Positions 34,521 through 46,760 of a stretch of 64,000 nt of DNA are shown here, piece after piece; the stretch's first letter is position 1; the number at the start of each line of letters is the position of its first letter. Below the pieces are notes generated by a model. It was not told the origin of the DNA. It was given only the letters and a program-made list of their open reading frames with translations, and did no database searches. The translations under genes were made by a program, and so were the position numbers. Origin of the DNA: Hyperoodon ampullatus (taxonomy: Eukaryota; Chordata; Mammalia; Artiodactyla; Ziphiidae); assembly GCA_949752795.1 (NCBI GenBank), contig OX457058.1, forward strand, positions 162,443,353 through 162,507,352, read 5' to 3'.

Positions 34521-34834
34521 AGTAAATTTTGTTTTCCTATAGAGATCAGGGGAACATCCAGCTCGATTAAGTTCTACGATAGCATGGCTTACCCTCCTCC
34601 CAGCAGGTGGGTCGCCGAAGATTTGCACAGTTCGTCTGCAGAGCAAGGAGTCTTACTACTTATTTGGAGATTAGCCATCTCTATCTTCCTCATGGTGGGT
34701 TCTTTGAGAATTTGCCCCTTATCCTGTTTCATCAGGGGACAAATAAAGACAAGGAAGTGAGAAGGCAGCAAACATTGTCTCTATTTGTAGAACCTCGCTG
34801 ACTTGGGGAAGGAGGGCGCTGGGGGAGGAACGTG

Positions 34835-34990
34835 GGTCTTTGAGGCAGAAAACATGTTTTTTGTTCCAAGTCTGCCCTAGGCTGGTCACTCAGGTTCCTG
34901 CTGAAAGTAAAGAGTTTCTTTGCCCTGCTTGGACAATGGAAAGGGTTATTGTGAGGAGGATGAGTGCTGAAATTAAAAGATGATTGGAAA
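34835..34990 (+). repeat. MIR SINE, decayed
   Basis: 'ccaagtctgccctaggctgg', 'tcactcaggttcctgctgaa', 'ggacaatggaaagggttatt', 'gtgaggaggatgagtgctga' follow the MIR order loosely. Confidence 0.42.
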
Positions 34991-35344
34991 ACCTTAACAA
35001 CCATGTGTGAGGGAGGCACTAGGACTGAGACAGTGGTCATTGCTAGGTGTATTTCCAACTGAATTTAATTTTCCTTCTATATATAAATATAGATGGGGAT
35101 TTCCCTTAAAAATGTACTCATGTTCAGGAAGCTTGGAGCAACTCTGAATCAAATGGCACAAAAGATGGTGATTGAGCTTCACATTTAGTTTACCTGTCAT
35201 TTCTTTTGTCTTTTCTGTTTCCATGAACTTCCCCAGAGATCCAGTGTCCTGATCCTGCCCTCCCCTCCAATTAATGAGGACACTCACTGTGGAGCCCTAC
35301 CTTGGATGTGCCCTCCTCCTATTCTTAGGCTCTTTACCTTTCTC

Positions 35345-35465
35345 CTCTTAGTTACTTGACCTTTTGAAATCCATTTTCATTGTCTGTAAAATGGAGAAGC
35401 CTAGAGGTTAATGGACATGGTATGTATGTCTAGCCCAGTGCCTGGTATATATTAACCATTTCTCT
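35345..35465 (+). repeat. MIR SINE 3' part
   Basis: 'cttagttacttgaccttttg', 'cattttcattgtctgtaaaa', 'tggagaagcc' and 'gcccagtgcctggtatatat' match the MIR core and 3' end. Confidence 0.7.
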
Positions 35466-36998
35466 CTGCTTCTCATTCTTTCCATCCCCTCTCATCCCCT
35501 CTTATCCTAATGTCTTAAGGATTTGCAGGTCAGCCTTTATCTTAGAAATTCCAGTTCTGATACTAATTAATGAGTAAACCCTATCATGATAAGTAGTAAC
35601 ATTGTGACAGTAATTTCTTAGCAACCACAACCCTTCACAGAAAAAAAAGGAATATATTCATGGTGGACCTTTTGGACGTTGTGACAAGCTACTGAGGGCT
35701 CTGTGGGACCAAAGGAAGGCACTTTAACCAGTAGAGGTGGTTATCATTTTGTTCTTGGGCACTGTTCTTGGTTTCCTCTAGAAAGAAAAGAGAAGCTGTG
35801 TCTGCCCAAAGCAGCTCTGTCATTACCCCATGTCCTTGACAGCTGACCAGCTGTTGTTAAGGAGACCTATGTCAATGCAGGTTTCTAGCCTAGGATGGAG
35901 AGAAGGGCAAAACTGAGCCCCTCTGGTTCCCTGAGCTGACCAGGAAATGGCACCAGGGGCAAGGAAGAGGGTGGAGCCTAGTCCTCTGTGCTGGGACTGT
36001 GGACCAGAGCAGTGCAAGAGCAGCAGGAGGAAGACATCATTTCCTACAGTGAACACTACCCTGGATGGGCACTTAACTTGGCCCTTAGAGATAAACCATA
36101 GAAAAAAGGAACCAGTAGGAACCAGGACAATTGTGAGTACACTACAGAGTTCTCATAAAACTGCAGGCAGTCACACTAAGGAGTGTGTTTTAAGAATTTC
36201 AGATGAGGTTTATTTTGTCACTGGGCCCTTTGGTTACCAGTTTGTTATGGTTTTATCAGAGCTACTAACAAATACATTTATCTCACACCAGTGAGACAAT
36301 GGCAGGATACCAATCCTGAAATAATGTTATTAAAGCTTTTTTTTTTTTTTTTTTTTTCCTGTGCCTTTGGAAGGATTTTGCATTAGTGATAAAATCATCA
36401 CAAGTGCTGGCATTACCAAGATGTTTTCTTACAAAAGTTTTGACCAGTTCAATTTTGGGATCATGCTAATTAAATGTGACAGAGGGTCAGTCTTAGTGGT
36501 ATTGATAGGATGTTGGTATGTCCATTTCACCTACTACCATATTCTTTAAACAGGCTTTCTCCAGATGGATATATCATTTTCAACCTTAGTGAAAAATCAG
36601 GAACAGAAAGTGACAAGCTTTCACACCACATAAGACTGTGTATCGTCACTATCACCATTCTCTAGCTTCCAGTATTGACAGCCATCACCCAGGAGAGTAG
36701 AGTTGTCATTTTTGTCCCAAATTATACCTTGGCTCCTTCAAAGACGTTCTCTTGTTCCGATGTCAAGTTTGTGTTGAGTATTGAAGATGAAAGCCCTTGG
36801 TTTTCATAGGTTCCAAATTCTGACTCCAGGTTAGAATCTACGTGAGGATATTGTAAATAACTGAGTAGATACATACAAAATTGAACATGTAATAACTGAA
36901 CTCTTCTCATTTTAGGCATTAGGATTCATAGTTGTACTTTTTTTTACCTGAACTTGACCACAGTATTGGAAGCAGCTAAATGAATTCACATTTAGAGG

Positions 36999-37029
<31 letters not shown>

Positions 37030-38146
37030 CATTGCATAGATGTGCTCTAATTTATACAGTTACTGAAAGAGCAAAGAGCAAAGTGCATGGTTTTAAGGAA
37101 TTCTTTATGCTTGTGTTTTTCCCTTAAATTTTCATTATTTCCTTGAAAACAGCTCTGGTGTCTTAATATGTTACATTATACTTATTTTCATTGTAGTCTG
37201 CCATGAATCAGGAGTTTAGATTTTAAAGCATTTGTTGCTTCAAGTGTTTGTAAGACTTCTCTCTTAAGAAAGTATCTGTTTGTGGTTCTCAGTGATACTG
37301 GCTTTGGGGGGTGTAAGGTGATTACAGTGTATCTTGGGCCCTGGTGACATCCTAAGGATTTGGAACTCAGGGCTTTTCTTCATCTGATTTGCTCAAGGCT
37401 GAAGTTGTTTAAAATGGATATACTTTTATTTTTATCACAGGATGCTATCTGCTAAGGTTTTTCTCAGAAGCGTGCATGAATTTAAGAATAAACATGATGT
37501 TAGCTTAGGGTCGGCTATAATATGTTTATATTTGGATCTGCTATAACATTTTTATTTTCTAGAATTTCTTTTAAAATGGAAATTATCACCCTCTTATATA
37601 TTAGTTTCAGAAACTTTAACAAACTGTAAAGAACTTTCTGGGGTAAGGAGTATATTGAAATATTAGATGGCCAAATAGTACCTATTATGACATTTTAATT
37701 CAGTGGTCCATAGTTGGCAGTTTAAAAAGTATAACCCAATGGATGGGGTGGTGGATGTGGCCATAAGAAAGGAGAAATGGTTTATCTAATCCCTGGGCTC
37801 TTCCCTTCCACTGACATGTGTAAAAGCTGTATCAAAGATTGATTCCAAAAATGAGAATCAAATGTAATCATTATTCATCTGGTATTGAATATTTCCTTGA
37901 CTTTCTTCCCAAGGAGGTGTGGGAGGAATTGTAACAAGGTGGGCTGGGGGAGGCCACTGGAGCAGAGCCATAGAGGAACTCTCCTTCTCTGATTCAGTGC
38001 ACTTGATGTTTGAAGAACATGGAGAGCACCTTCTTTCCTTATCAAGTGTCTCTTGATTTGGCTTGCTAAAGCTCTTAGGGGCTCTTGTCCCAAGGCAGCC
38101 ATGTAAACCATGTGTCAAGAGACTACTGTTTTGCAGTCAGTGAAAT
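35466..38146. other. No recognised gene; two T tracts
   Basis: About 2.7 kb. T runs at 36337-36358 and 36999-37025 may mark tails of minus-strand retroelements, but I find no element body or duplication beside them. Open frames reach 115 codons (35947-36294) with no familiar product. Confidence 0.42.
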
Positions 38147-38181
38147 TGTGTGTGTGTGTGTGTGTGTGCGTGTGTGTGTGT

Positions 38182-38227
<46 letters not shown>
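38147..38227 (+). repeat. (GT)n microsatellite
   Basis: About 40 GT units with CG interruptions near 38169, 38185 and 38191. The longest GT array in the window. Confidence 0.95.
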
Positions 38228-38230
<3 letters not shown>

Positions 38231-38544
38231 GAGTTCGGGGGAGGATGCTAGTGCCAGTTTACTAGGACTTTATATAATCTACAATCAGTCTTATTTATGC
38301 AACCCCAAATACTTTTGAGTGGAGTCTTGAGAATGATCACTGATATTATCTGACATCTGTATAGTGGTGAGACAAACAATAAAATGTTGAGAACCACCAG
38401 CCTAAATAGCAATGGTCCAACTTTTGTGCCTGGCATTCAGTGTTGCAAACAGCATGGCTAATGTACTGTGTATCTCTAAGTCATCACTTAACCCTGTGTT
38501 TTCTCATTTCTGTGACTTTCTTGTATCATAAATCTAGGATTTCC

Positions 38545-38915
38545 TCTTCTCTGCTTATCTAAATCCTACTCTTCTTTCAAGTCCAGTCTCAAGTGGCTTA
38601 TCTTCCATGAAGAATTCCCAGACTGCTTTAACTCATGGCAGTTCCCTGTTTCTCTGAGCTCATGGATGGTGTTATCAGTTATACCACTTGTCTGACTGCT
38701 CATCAGTGATTCATCTACTGCCCTTTGTACTTTTATGTTGTCCTTTTGTTGTTATTCAACAGTCATTTTCATTAACTTCTCCAGCAGGTGTGTGTTATTT
38801 CCTCAACCAAGACATGGGGGCAGGACAATGTGTCTTACAAAGTTTTGTATTATCAACATCAGTTAATCAGGTCCCAGGGTCATGGCAGGAGTTGCTATTA
38901 AGCATATTGGTACAT
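38545..38915 (+). repeat. L2 LINE fragment
   Basis: 'ctttcaagtccagtctcaag', 'cttccatgaagaattcccag', 'gtttctctgagctcatggat', 'ttataccacttgtctgactg' resemble the L2 order 'caaggcccagctcaaatg ... catgaagccttccctga ... catagcactttg'. Confidence 0.55.
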
Positions 38916-39074
38916 GGATTATAAGACAGTTATGTGCAGACAGTAAGTAGGTTTTGATATTCTTTTATTGCTCATTCGTCCTGTATGTAGCTAGGCACAG
39001 AGTCTGTGCCTAAGTACTGGCAAATACATGGTGATGGGCTGACCCACTGGCCCCACAGAAATGTGCATTCTTGC

Positions 39075-39300
39075 CTCTCATTATTCCCATTTAGTGAGCA
39101 TGTACCATGCGCTGTGGTAGGTAGTTCACACACACTAATGTATTTAATCCTCACAGGAGCTCTTTGAGTTTGCTGCTGTTACTTACATTTTCCAGATGGC
39201 TAAGGGGCACAGAGAGTTTGAATAACCTGCCCAAGATCTCAGGGCCAGACAAGATGGAACTCGGATTTGAATACAAGTCTGAGTAACTCTCAAGAGAGAA
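39075..39300 (-). repeat. MIR SINE
   Basis: Clear reverse-strand MIR: 'tagtgagcatgtaccatgcg', 'ctaatgtatttaatcctcac', 'ttacattttccagatggcta', 'ttgaataacctgcccaagat', 'actcggatttgaatacaagt'. Confidence 0.82.
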
Positions 39301-39644
39301 CTCTAATGCCTACTTCCCACTCTCCTGAATTCCTGCTGCATACAGACTCATGCTTCAGTTCTAGCTTTCCAGTTCTTGACCATTCTAATTACTGATTAGC
39401 CACAGTTTCTGTGTTAACATCTTTCTTTGGCTGGGTCATCCTCTTGGTCATTTGTATCTCATAGTTAGCAACCCAGGATTGTCAAACATAGCCTCCCTGG
39501 GAGGGAAGTTTTTATCTATTGTAAATGCAAGGGTGTGTGTGTGGAGCTATTGTAAATGGCCATTATGCCCCAGAGAAGAAATTCTGCTGATGGTAAGAGA
39601 AGGAAACACTCCCTCCTCCATCATTCCTGTCCATTTATAGACAA

Positions 39645-39661
39645 CACACACACACACACAC
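39645..39661 (+). repeat. (CA)n short microsatellite
   Basis: About eight CA units; short. Confidence 0.85.
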
Positions 39662-39974
39662 AGAGCATGTCCTTGGAAGCAAAAAGTCATTGAGCTTTAT
39701 TTCCCATGAAGAAAAATTCGATTTTTCTTTACTCACTTTTAATGCTATGTTTAGCATTTACTGATACAATGAAGACCCAGCTCACATCTGTTGAGATAAT
39801 TCCTGATTCAAATGTGGATGTCGTTATGATAGACTATGATTGGACGGTAACATTGTGGCAAAGGAGTTCACACATTAGCTATGGGTAGAAGAATGTCTCA
39901 GCTCTGTTGGGTGTGCCAACTGTCTCAGCTGTTCAAGAAACAGGATGTGAGGAATTGTTTAGAAATGACAACAT

Positions 39975-40110
39975 GGGGTGAATTCTGGCATCAGGTGTCA
40001 GAGATTCTATTCTTGGTTGTACGTCTGTGTTACTAATTTAGAGTGAATGGTTCTCCCTCAGTGTCCTCATGTGGGTAATGAAGAAGTAGTCCATTACAAT
40101 ATTTTCTTAA
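39975..40110 (+). repeat. MIR SINE, decayed
   Basis: 'gaattctggcatcaggtgtc', 'gtctgtgttactaatttaga', 'ctccctcagtgtcctcatgt', 'gggtaatgaagaagtagt' follow the MIR 5' half and core. Confidence 0.45.
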
Positions 40111-40269
40111 CCAGTATTTGGGTTGATGTTATCTCCTTTTGACATTCGCAAGTTAACACTACCTTAAGATTTAGGACATCTGAGTCACCTCTAAAAGCCT
40201 AATGGAGTGATTCGAGCCATCAAAGAAATCTGGCTTATTGTGTCTTCCACATTTATTTTTATTAGTCTG

Positions 40270-40440
40270 GGTTAAAACAGTCATTCTCAAATATGTGTGC
40301 ATCAAGATTCACCTGGGAACTTGTAAGCACAGTGATGCTTGGCCCATAGGAGAACTAATCTCTAGGGGAAGGTCCCAGGAGTCTGCATTTTCAAAGAGCT
40401 TCCCAGGAAAACATGAAATACAATAGTGGTTAAGGACCTC
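40270..40440. repeat. hAT-Charlie type MITE (MER5/MER20 group)
   Basis: 'cagtcattctcaaatatgtg', 'tgcatcaagattcacctggg', 'gatgcttggcccatagg', 'gtctgcattttcaaagagct', 'tcccagg' match the usual order of this nonautonomous DNA transposon. Subfamily is uncertain by eye. Confidence 0.65.
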
Positions 40441-42257
40441 TGGTTGCACCATTAACCAGCTCAAAAATAGTTCATTCAAAATTTGCTCATGACTGATTGA
40501 TTGTTCTATTAGAGGGTTAATAGATAAAATAAAGAAAAATACAGGATGCCTGGTTAAATTTGATTTTCTGATAAACACTGAATATTTGTTTTCATGCATA
40601 GGTCCCATGCCTTATTTGTATTATGTTTTTTTCACCTGGCAACCTTTCATGCTATAGAAAGCCAAGACAGTCTTGGTTCTTTTACAAATGTTAATACCAA
40701 GGGGTCAAAAATGATCTCTAGACAAAGAGAGGTTTGCAGAAGCTGTGGTATTGCCTGCTAACTTGTGTCTTGAACCTTTGGAAGATCATTGTATTAGAAA
40801 GAAATTTGAAGATACCTTTTTTAAATCTTTCACTCATTTTCTTCCCTTTATGCTGCATTTTGTCAGAGCTGCATGCACTTTTATGCCTGAAATAAATTAA
40901 AGGGTTTCTATTTTTTTAGAGTGCAAAGGAATCTAGCCACACTGCTCCTATTAAGCCATCATTTCATGTGGAAAACTGTTCCAGTGTTTCTCATGTGGAT
41001 ACAACTATCATCTCCTAAATTTCAGAACTTTATTTTGATGAGACTTGTGAGGAATCTAAGACCTCCCTGTTGACCAATGTGTTGTCTTCCCAAACAGTTT
41101 TTCTTCCAAATGGAATATTTTTCCACTGTTTGTGAATTGCATCTCTTTAGTCTACTTTGGAAAAAATTTACCCAAGACATGCTGGGTAAGGTAGGAAACA
41201 AAGGCCTTGGCCATTTTTTAAGAGCAGACCAGGTCATGGCCAACACCACCAGGATTCATTTTCCCTGAAATTGATCTCTGGGTACCACCCACGCTTAGTG
41301 ATACTTAGTCTTACTGACTCAATATCTCTGGGTACCACTCATACTTAGTCTTACTGACTCAGCAGAAAAGACTTATGGTCATTAGGTTAGCAAATATTTT
41401 CACTTTGGCTTTTATTTAGTAGGTTTTCAGATACACTTAATGGGCACGCTTGTGAATATGGCCATACTGGCACAGAGCCTGTAATAGGTGGTTGTGATTG
41501 CCAAGGAAATAGTTCAGCAGCCTGGACCCAACCTTCATCATCTGAAGGTTGTTTATTCCCAGGCTTTGCTCCTGGGCTTTTACCATCTCACTGAGATCTT
41601 GAAACCTGTACCCAGATGATCTTATACAGTCCTAATGCCTAAAACAGGCTGAAGGTACATTTTGAATATCTACCTCTGATACCTCTGGGTACCTCAGAGC
41701 AGAGTGTGTGTGGGTAGAACAAGAGACTCTGACTTACAACCCTGTTTCCCGTTTTCTGTAGCTGAAGACAATCTGTTCTTATTGAAATATTTCTTCAAGC
41801 TCAACAAATATCTACCGATACCTCTGGTTCCCCCTCAAAACATTATTTTAGAATGGATCAAGTGGTTCTGCGGCTCAAGAAAAGATAACACATCTTTTTC
41901 ATAAGTATGTATGAGTTAAGTTGGAAATGGGGAAATGAAAGTTCTCTGCTCTGGGATGGGCACATCGGGCCCCACAACAAGAATCCCCTGCCAAGCATAA
42001 CTAAATGGAGTAAGGAGACACAAGCGGTTTGGACCCCTGCGTCTCCAAACAAAGTTGTTTACAGCAAGTAGTGAAAACCTTGCCCCAGACTGTGCTTCTT
42101 CCCATGGGGCAGATGGGCTAATGAATGAACAACCTGCAGCAGCAATTTCAAGCCTCTTTAAGAGATGCAGAGAGCGAGAGGGTGCAGGAGGGAAGGCAGA
42201 ATGGGGGGCCCCCTTTTTTTCCAGGAGAGCCACCTTGCAGCCATAGTTCCACTGCTA
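40441..42257. other. No recognised repeat family; holds a local duplication
   Basis: Unique-looking sequence with the AP-1-bearing duplication described separately (41274-41365). Frames up to 105 codons with no known product. Confidence 0.42.
41274..41365 (+). promoter_or_regulatory. Tandem duplication with two AP-1 sites
   Basis: The phrase 'atctctgggtaccac ... acttagtcttactgactca' occurs twice, starting at 41274 and 41324; the second copy is 10 bp shorter. Each copy ends in TGACTCA, the AP-1 consensus (41315-41321 and 41355-41361). The second reads on to TGACTCAGCAG, a Maf/NF-E2 type site. Activity as an enhancer is inference. Confidence 0.5.
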
Positions 42258-42390
42258 AACGCCTTCACATCTGAGTGTCAAATTGTTCATCTGTAAAGAA
42301 GTGATAATACTACCTCTTTGGCTGGGCTATCCAGAAGATTAAAGGGAGGAATGTATGTTAAGTGCTTAGCACAGTGTCTGGGAGGGACGG
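42258..42390 (+). repeat. MIR SINE 3' part
   Basis: 'aattgttcatctgtaaagaa', 'gtgataatactacctctttg', 'cagaagattaaagggaggaa', 'gtgcttagcacagtgtctgg' match the MIR core and 3' end. Confidence 0.72.
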
Positions 42391-45131
42391 GGCTTTTAAG
42401 GAGTTTGGTAAACCTTCATTCTCTCTTGCCTGTAAAATTCCATTTGTGAGGACATATTCTAGAATTGGGAAGGATGCTTATTGCACTAAGGCTTTAAGAT
42501 ATCATTCACGACCTTGTATGTTTATATTCTGGGCTTCCTCTGATTAATAATCTGCCATTGAGTTCACCAGTGACCAACCTTGAGATAAAATGATCTTTCT
42601 TTACTTGCAATCTGTGCTATATTTGAAACTCTGTCAGAGGCAGCCTCAGAAACTCATGACCAAACCCTCAGTTATTCGGATTTCTTTCAGGTTTGCTGTT
42701 ATTTTAATTATATGTGCTTTCTTATTTTCCTTTTGGGACAAGAGCTCTGTATTTTCATCACCATAGTTATCTTTTGGTGCCTCGAAGTATTTGGCTGTTT
42801 TCCTCTATTTGGGCATAGAGACAGGGATGTTATAATTTGTCTAAAAGTATTTGCTGTCTCCAAACAGTAGAGAGAGTGCCTTACATTTATAAAGTGCCAA
42901 AACACTATCATTGTCTTGTGTTTGGTGCTTGCAAACTCAGAATTTTACGTGTTATTAAAAGCTTTCAACACCTTCTTTTCCTACTTTGAAAAAAATAATC
43001 AGCATATTGCCTCTATCATTCTTTCAAAGAAAGCCAAAGACTGTGTTTTCCAACTTCTGAAAATCTAATTCCTAAAGCAACAGCAGTACAAACTGCTTGT
43101 GCCTTTTGCGAGGAGGTTAACAAGTCATCTGTCGATTTTGTTTTCAAATGCATTTCAGATTTGCAGTTCTACATATTAAAACTAATTGCTTGCTTGATGG
43201 TAGAAATATTCTATTGCATCAGAGAAAAGGCATTATAGACACCCTTCGAAAGCGCTCCAGATATCCTTCCAAGAGCACTGACATACTGCTCAAAGAGGAG
43301 CAGACATTCTGATGGCCAATTCAAATCCTCGCCATGAAGTTCATACAATGCCCACATGTTTTGTATTTCTGTTGAGAAAAAGTGAAAAACCAATTCTGTC
43401 CATGTGTGTTCCTGATCTTACATACAGTTATTCCTCTAACTATAGCTCAGAACATTTGTCAGCGAACTGTGAAGCTCTTGTTAAAGATAAAATAGAAATT
43501 CAAATCTCAAAATAAATAAGGAGCGATTTGTAGTGCATTTTTCCTGTTTTTCATTTTGGGTTGGCGAATCTGAGGCCTGTGGAACGCCCTTGTGGGTGAC
43601 CCCATTTAAATAATTATTCAGAGGCTATCGAATCTTATAATTCTGATGTCTCCTTTTGCTGTTGGTGTAGAAAACTACAAAGCCGAATCGATTTATTTAA
43701 ATGTATTTTTGTATTTTGTCAATATGTATAAAAATGGAGGAGAAGAAGTGAAATGATTCATTTTCAATGACATATGAATCCATTTTCTCCTGCAGTGCTG
43801 TTACAGAACTCCCGTCCACACTAAGGGGAGGTGAGTGCATGCATGAAGAGTTGAATTCTAGTCACAGCCTACTGCTGCTCCCTTTAAAAAAAAGATGTAC
43901 GGATTTTTTATTAATTCCCTCCAGCCGTGCTCTCCTTCAAGATTCTGCTTTCTAGCCAGTATACTATTTTTCAGTTTATTGGCCTCTGAGGACCATGCCC
44001 TGCCTTCTGTATGCCTGCTCTACTTCCCCTGCTGTCAACAGGACTTGAGTGAGATGGTCAAGGACAGCAAATGGCAATCACTGCCCTTAGAGAGTTTGCC
44101 ACAATGAGTTGAGAAGGAAAGGGCCACATTTCTAACGGTGTATATGGTGTTACCTATTTGGTTGTCATCTATGCACAAAAGTACACCCAGTTTGCTGTTT
44201 AAAAAAATATGTATATTGGCACCTGTTTTTTTTTTCCCCCAGTTCTACATGTAACCGTTCAGAAAGCTACTAAACATTCCATTGCGGCAGCTTTTTTGAC
44301 TTGTGCCAGAACAAAAATCACAGGCATGCTATGTTAGCTAGACAGTGTAAAAGCATATCGCATACATTATTATCAGATGAGAACATCTTTATAAGTCCAT
44401 AATCATTCTGAATAATAATGGCAGCAGTAACAATGGTAACTGATGAATGATAGACCAAGAATAGACGGCTAAGTGGCTGTCTCTAAGATGTCAACTTGTA
44501 AATCAGAGGCAGAGCAGAAGGGAAGGATGCACTGGCTTGACTTCCAGGCAGGGCCTCCAACCCCTATCGTGGACAAAAAACAATAGATGCTGCAGCAAGT
44601 TGGGGGAAAATGGGGGCTGAGGAATGTTACAAACCATTTTAAGGAACTTTTTGGTTATTTCACATATTTAGTTTATATAGCTCAATTCAGGAGCATTCTT
44701 GTAAAAGAGTATTGCTTCAAATTATAGACATGCTGAGGGTCACAGACAGCTTTATGGGCAGGTGAAATATTGCTGCCTTGTCATGGTGGGGATAAACTGA
44801 GTCTACTTGACATCTGGATGGCCAGCCCTGCCCCTCAAATCCAGCCAGACACTCAGAAATCTGGGATCATCCTGCAAACCTGGGAGTTGAGCCACAGAAA
44901 CACATCCCTCCCAGTTGGAACCTCATACCTTCTGATCTGCCCTGGCAGTCCTGATAGAAATCAGCTTTTGGAAACACTTTGAATTCTTTTCTTTGAGCTG
45001 ACCGACCTCTGTAGTGAATCTCCACCCTTCCCTAGGGAAATGGTCCCCCTTCCAGCTGGCCCTCATGGACCTCATGCTTCTCTTCCCCCTGGAGATGCCT
45101 TTGAAGTCAGAGGGGGCTGTGCAGTGGCTGA
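42391..45131. other. Long interval without recognised repeats or genes
   Basis: About 2.7 kb. The part near 42900-43760 is AT-rich, free of recognised repeats and free of long frames. A conserved non-coding element is possible but cannot be judged from one genome. Confidence 0.4.
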
Positions 45132-45168
45132 TGGGAGTGGGGAGGTGGGTGGAGGGGGGGAGTGGGGG
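45132..45168 (+). other. G-rich tract, quadruplex candidate
   Basis: The plus strand has six G runs, mostly of three or more, in 37 bases, with short loops and a central run of seven Gs. It lies in a GC-richer patch (44770-45180) with no gene recognised. Confidence 0.7.
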
Positions 45169-45504
45169 CCGGCTGAAATCCATGTTGTTTGATGGGATTA
45201 CAGGTTTCTCTTTTGCTTCCTTTTAAAAATATATATTTACTTTTTATTTTGAAATGTGTGTCTTCTCTTGGCTAAAGTAAAGACAGAATTATTCTGGTTT
45301 TAAAGAACACCACTAGAGCCAGCCTGTTTATGCAAAGTTGACTGTAACAAGCAGCTGCCACCAAAGCCACTAGTGCCAGGACTTGGAAATTGGACATACA
45401 CCCATCCCATTTAGGCTTAGGCTATTTTGGGAGTGGAGGAAGGCTGGGAGGTGTCAGAAAATTTATAACTGAATCCTGATGCTCTCTCTTCTTTAGTGTC
45501 TCAT

Positions 45505-45670
45505 TTTCTAGTTACCTGGAGAAAATTACCTCTCAGAACCTCAATTTTCCTTATTTGTAAAATGGAAATAAAACTCTTAGCTCATGGGGGTGTTCTGAAG
45601 ATTAAATGATGCAGTATTCTTAAGCACTTTATATAGTTGCTGGTTCATCTGAACTGCTTAAGAACCTTTG
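45505..45670 (+). repeat. MIR SINE
   Basis: 'attacctctcagaacctcaa', 'ttttccttatttgtaaaatg', 'gaaataaaactcttagctca', 'ttctgaagattaaatgatgc', 'cttaagcactttatatag' follow the MIR order. Confidence 0.72.
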
Positions 45671-46574
45671 TCATTATCAGGGTCGTATTTATGGTACAAC
45701 AAATTTCTATTGAATGTGTACAGGGTTCTAGTGGGCAGAAGTTGACAGAGTCCTCTTTGAAAGCAACACCCCTGGAGTCATAACAAATCTTTTCGTGGCT
45801 ATATGCACCAGTAGTGATAGTCCAGATTCATAGAGGCTATTGGGATTTCTTAAAATCAGTAGTTATCAAAAGGGGAGGCCTGAGTCGCTTGTAGATTCGT
45901 TCTTGAGCATCTACCAGTCTGGTTTGAGTTGTCGCAGTTTTGTCACTCAGATTTGCATCTTGTCTTTCTTTCTGTTTTTAGTTGTTTGGATTTCTCCCAA
46001 AGTATTTGTGGCTAGAATTCCCTTTGGACTCTGAGTTGCCTTTTTTACATAAGCTTTGGATTGGACTCAATAGAATGTCAAGATGCCGGGCACATTCAGC
46101 CTAATAGCAGGTGGGTGTCTGCTGGACAGTGCGCCTGATTTGCCTGATAGTTGCAAATTTAGGCCAGAATTAATGATCCAGGGAAGATGCTGTTGATGTT
46201 GCAGGATTTTTGCAGAGTTATCACAAGTAGTTTTGTTTTCTCCTTCTCATGGGATTGTGTTTGCTCAAGAAATACGTGTTCATGTATGTATGTGTGTGTT
46301 TATTATGAGATAGAGCCTATTTATTCTTGGTAACTAACATTCACACACACCTCAAAATCTGGCTCATAAACCTAAAAAAGTTTAGCTTAAGTTAACAGTT
46401 TTTCTCTGTCTGATTAATCTTCAAGGGGAAGAAAACATTCAAATGCTGAGTGAATCGCTGAAGTTTTTGTTTATACTTACTAGGATAGTTTTCTGTTGTA
46501 TTTTGGGCTAATTTCAGAAAACAAGGGGTCGGCAGAAGGGAGGTGAATTGGAGTGACGGGTGAAGGAATGGGGT
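45671..46574. other. No recognisable gene or repeat
   Basis: Mixed sequence; short frames only. Confidence 0.42.
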
Positions 46575-46760
46575 TACAGCCAGACACTACTACGTTTGAA
46601 TCTTGCTTCTACTGTTTAGAGGATGTTTAACATTGAGAAAACCTCCTGCCTTTTGATTTTCTTTTTCCTCTGGACTTTCCCTGTATATCAGGGAGTAAAA
46701 AACGATTAAATGTGGAAATGCAAGTGAAGTACCTGGTGTCATCTTAGGCGCCCCTGAATG
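46575..46760 (+). repeat. MIR SINE
   Basis: 'cagacactactacgtttgaa', 'tcttgcttctactgtttaga', 'taacattgagaaaacctcct', 'gaaatgcaagtgaagtacct' loosely follow the MIR order from the tRNA-related part to the core. Confidence 0.5.

Noticed and set aside
41274..41365. Tandem repeats as a CRISPR-like array, here and in the microsatellites
   Set aside because: Only two unequal copies, no regular spacers, and the DNA is mammalian.
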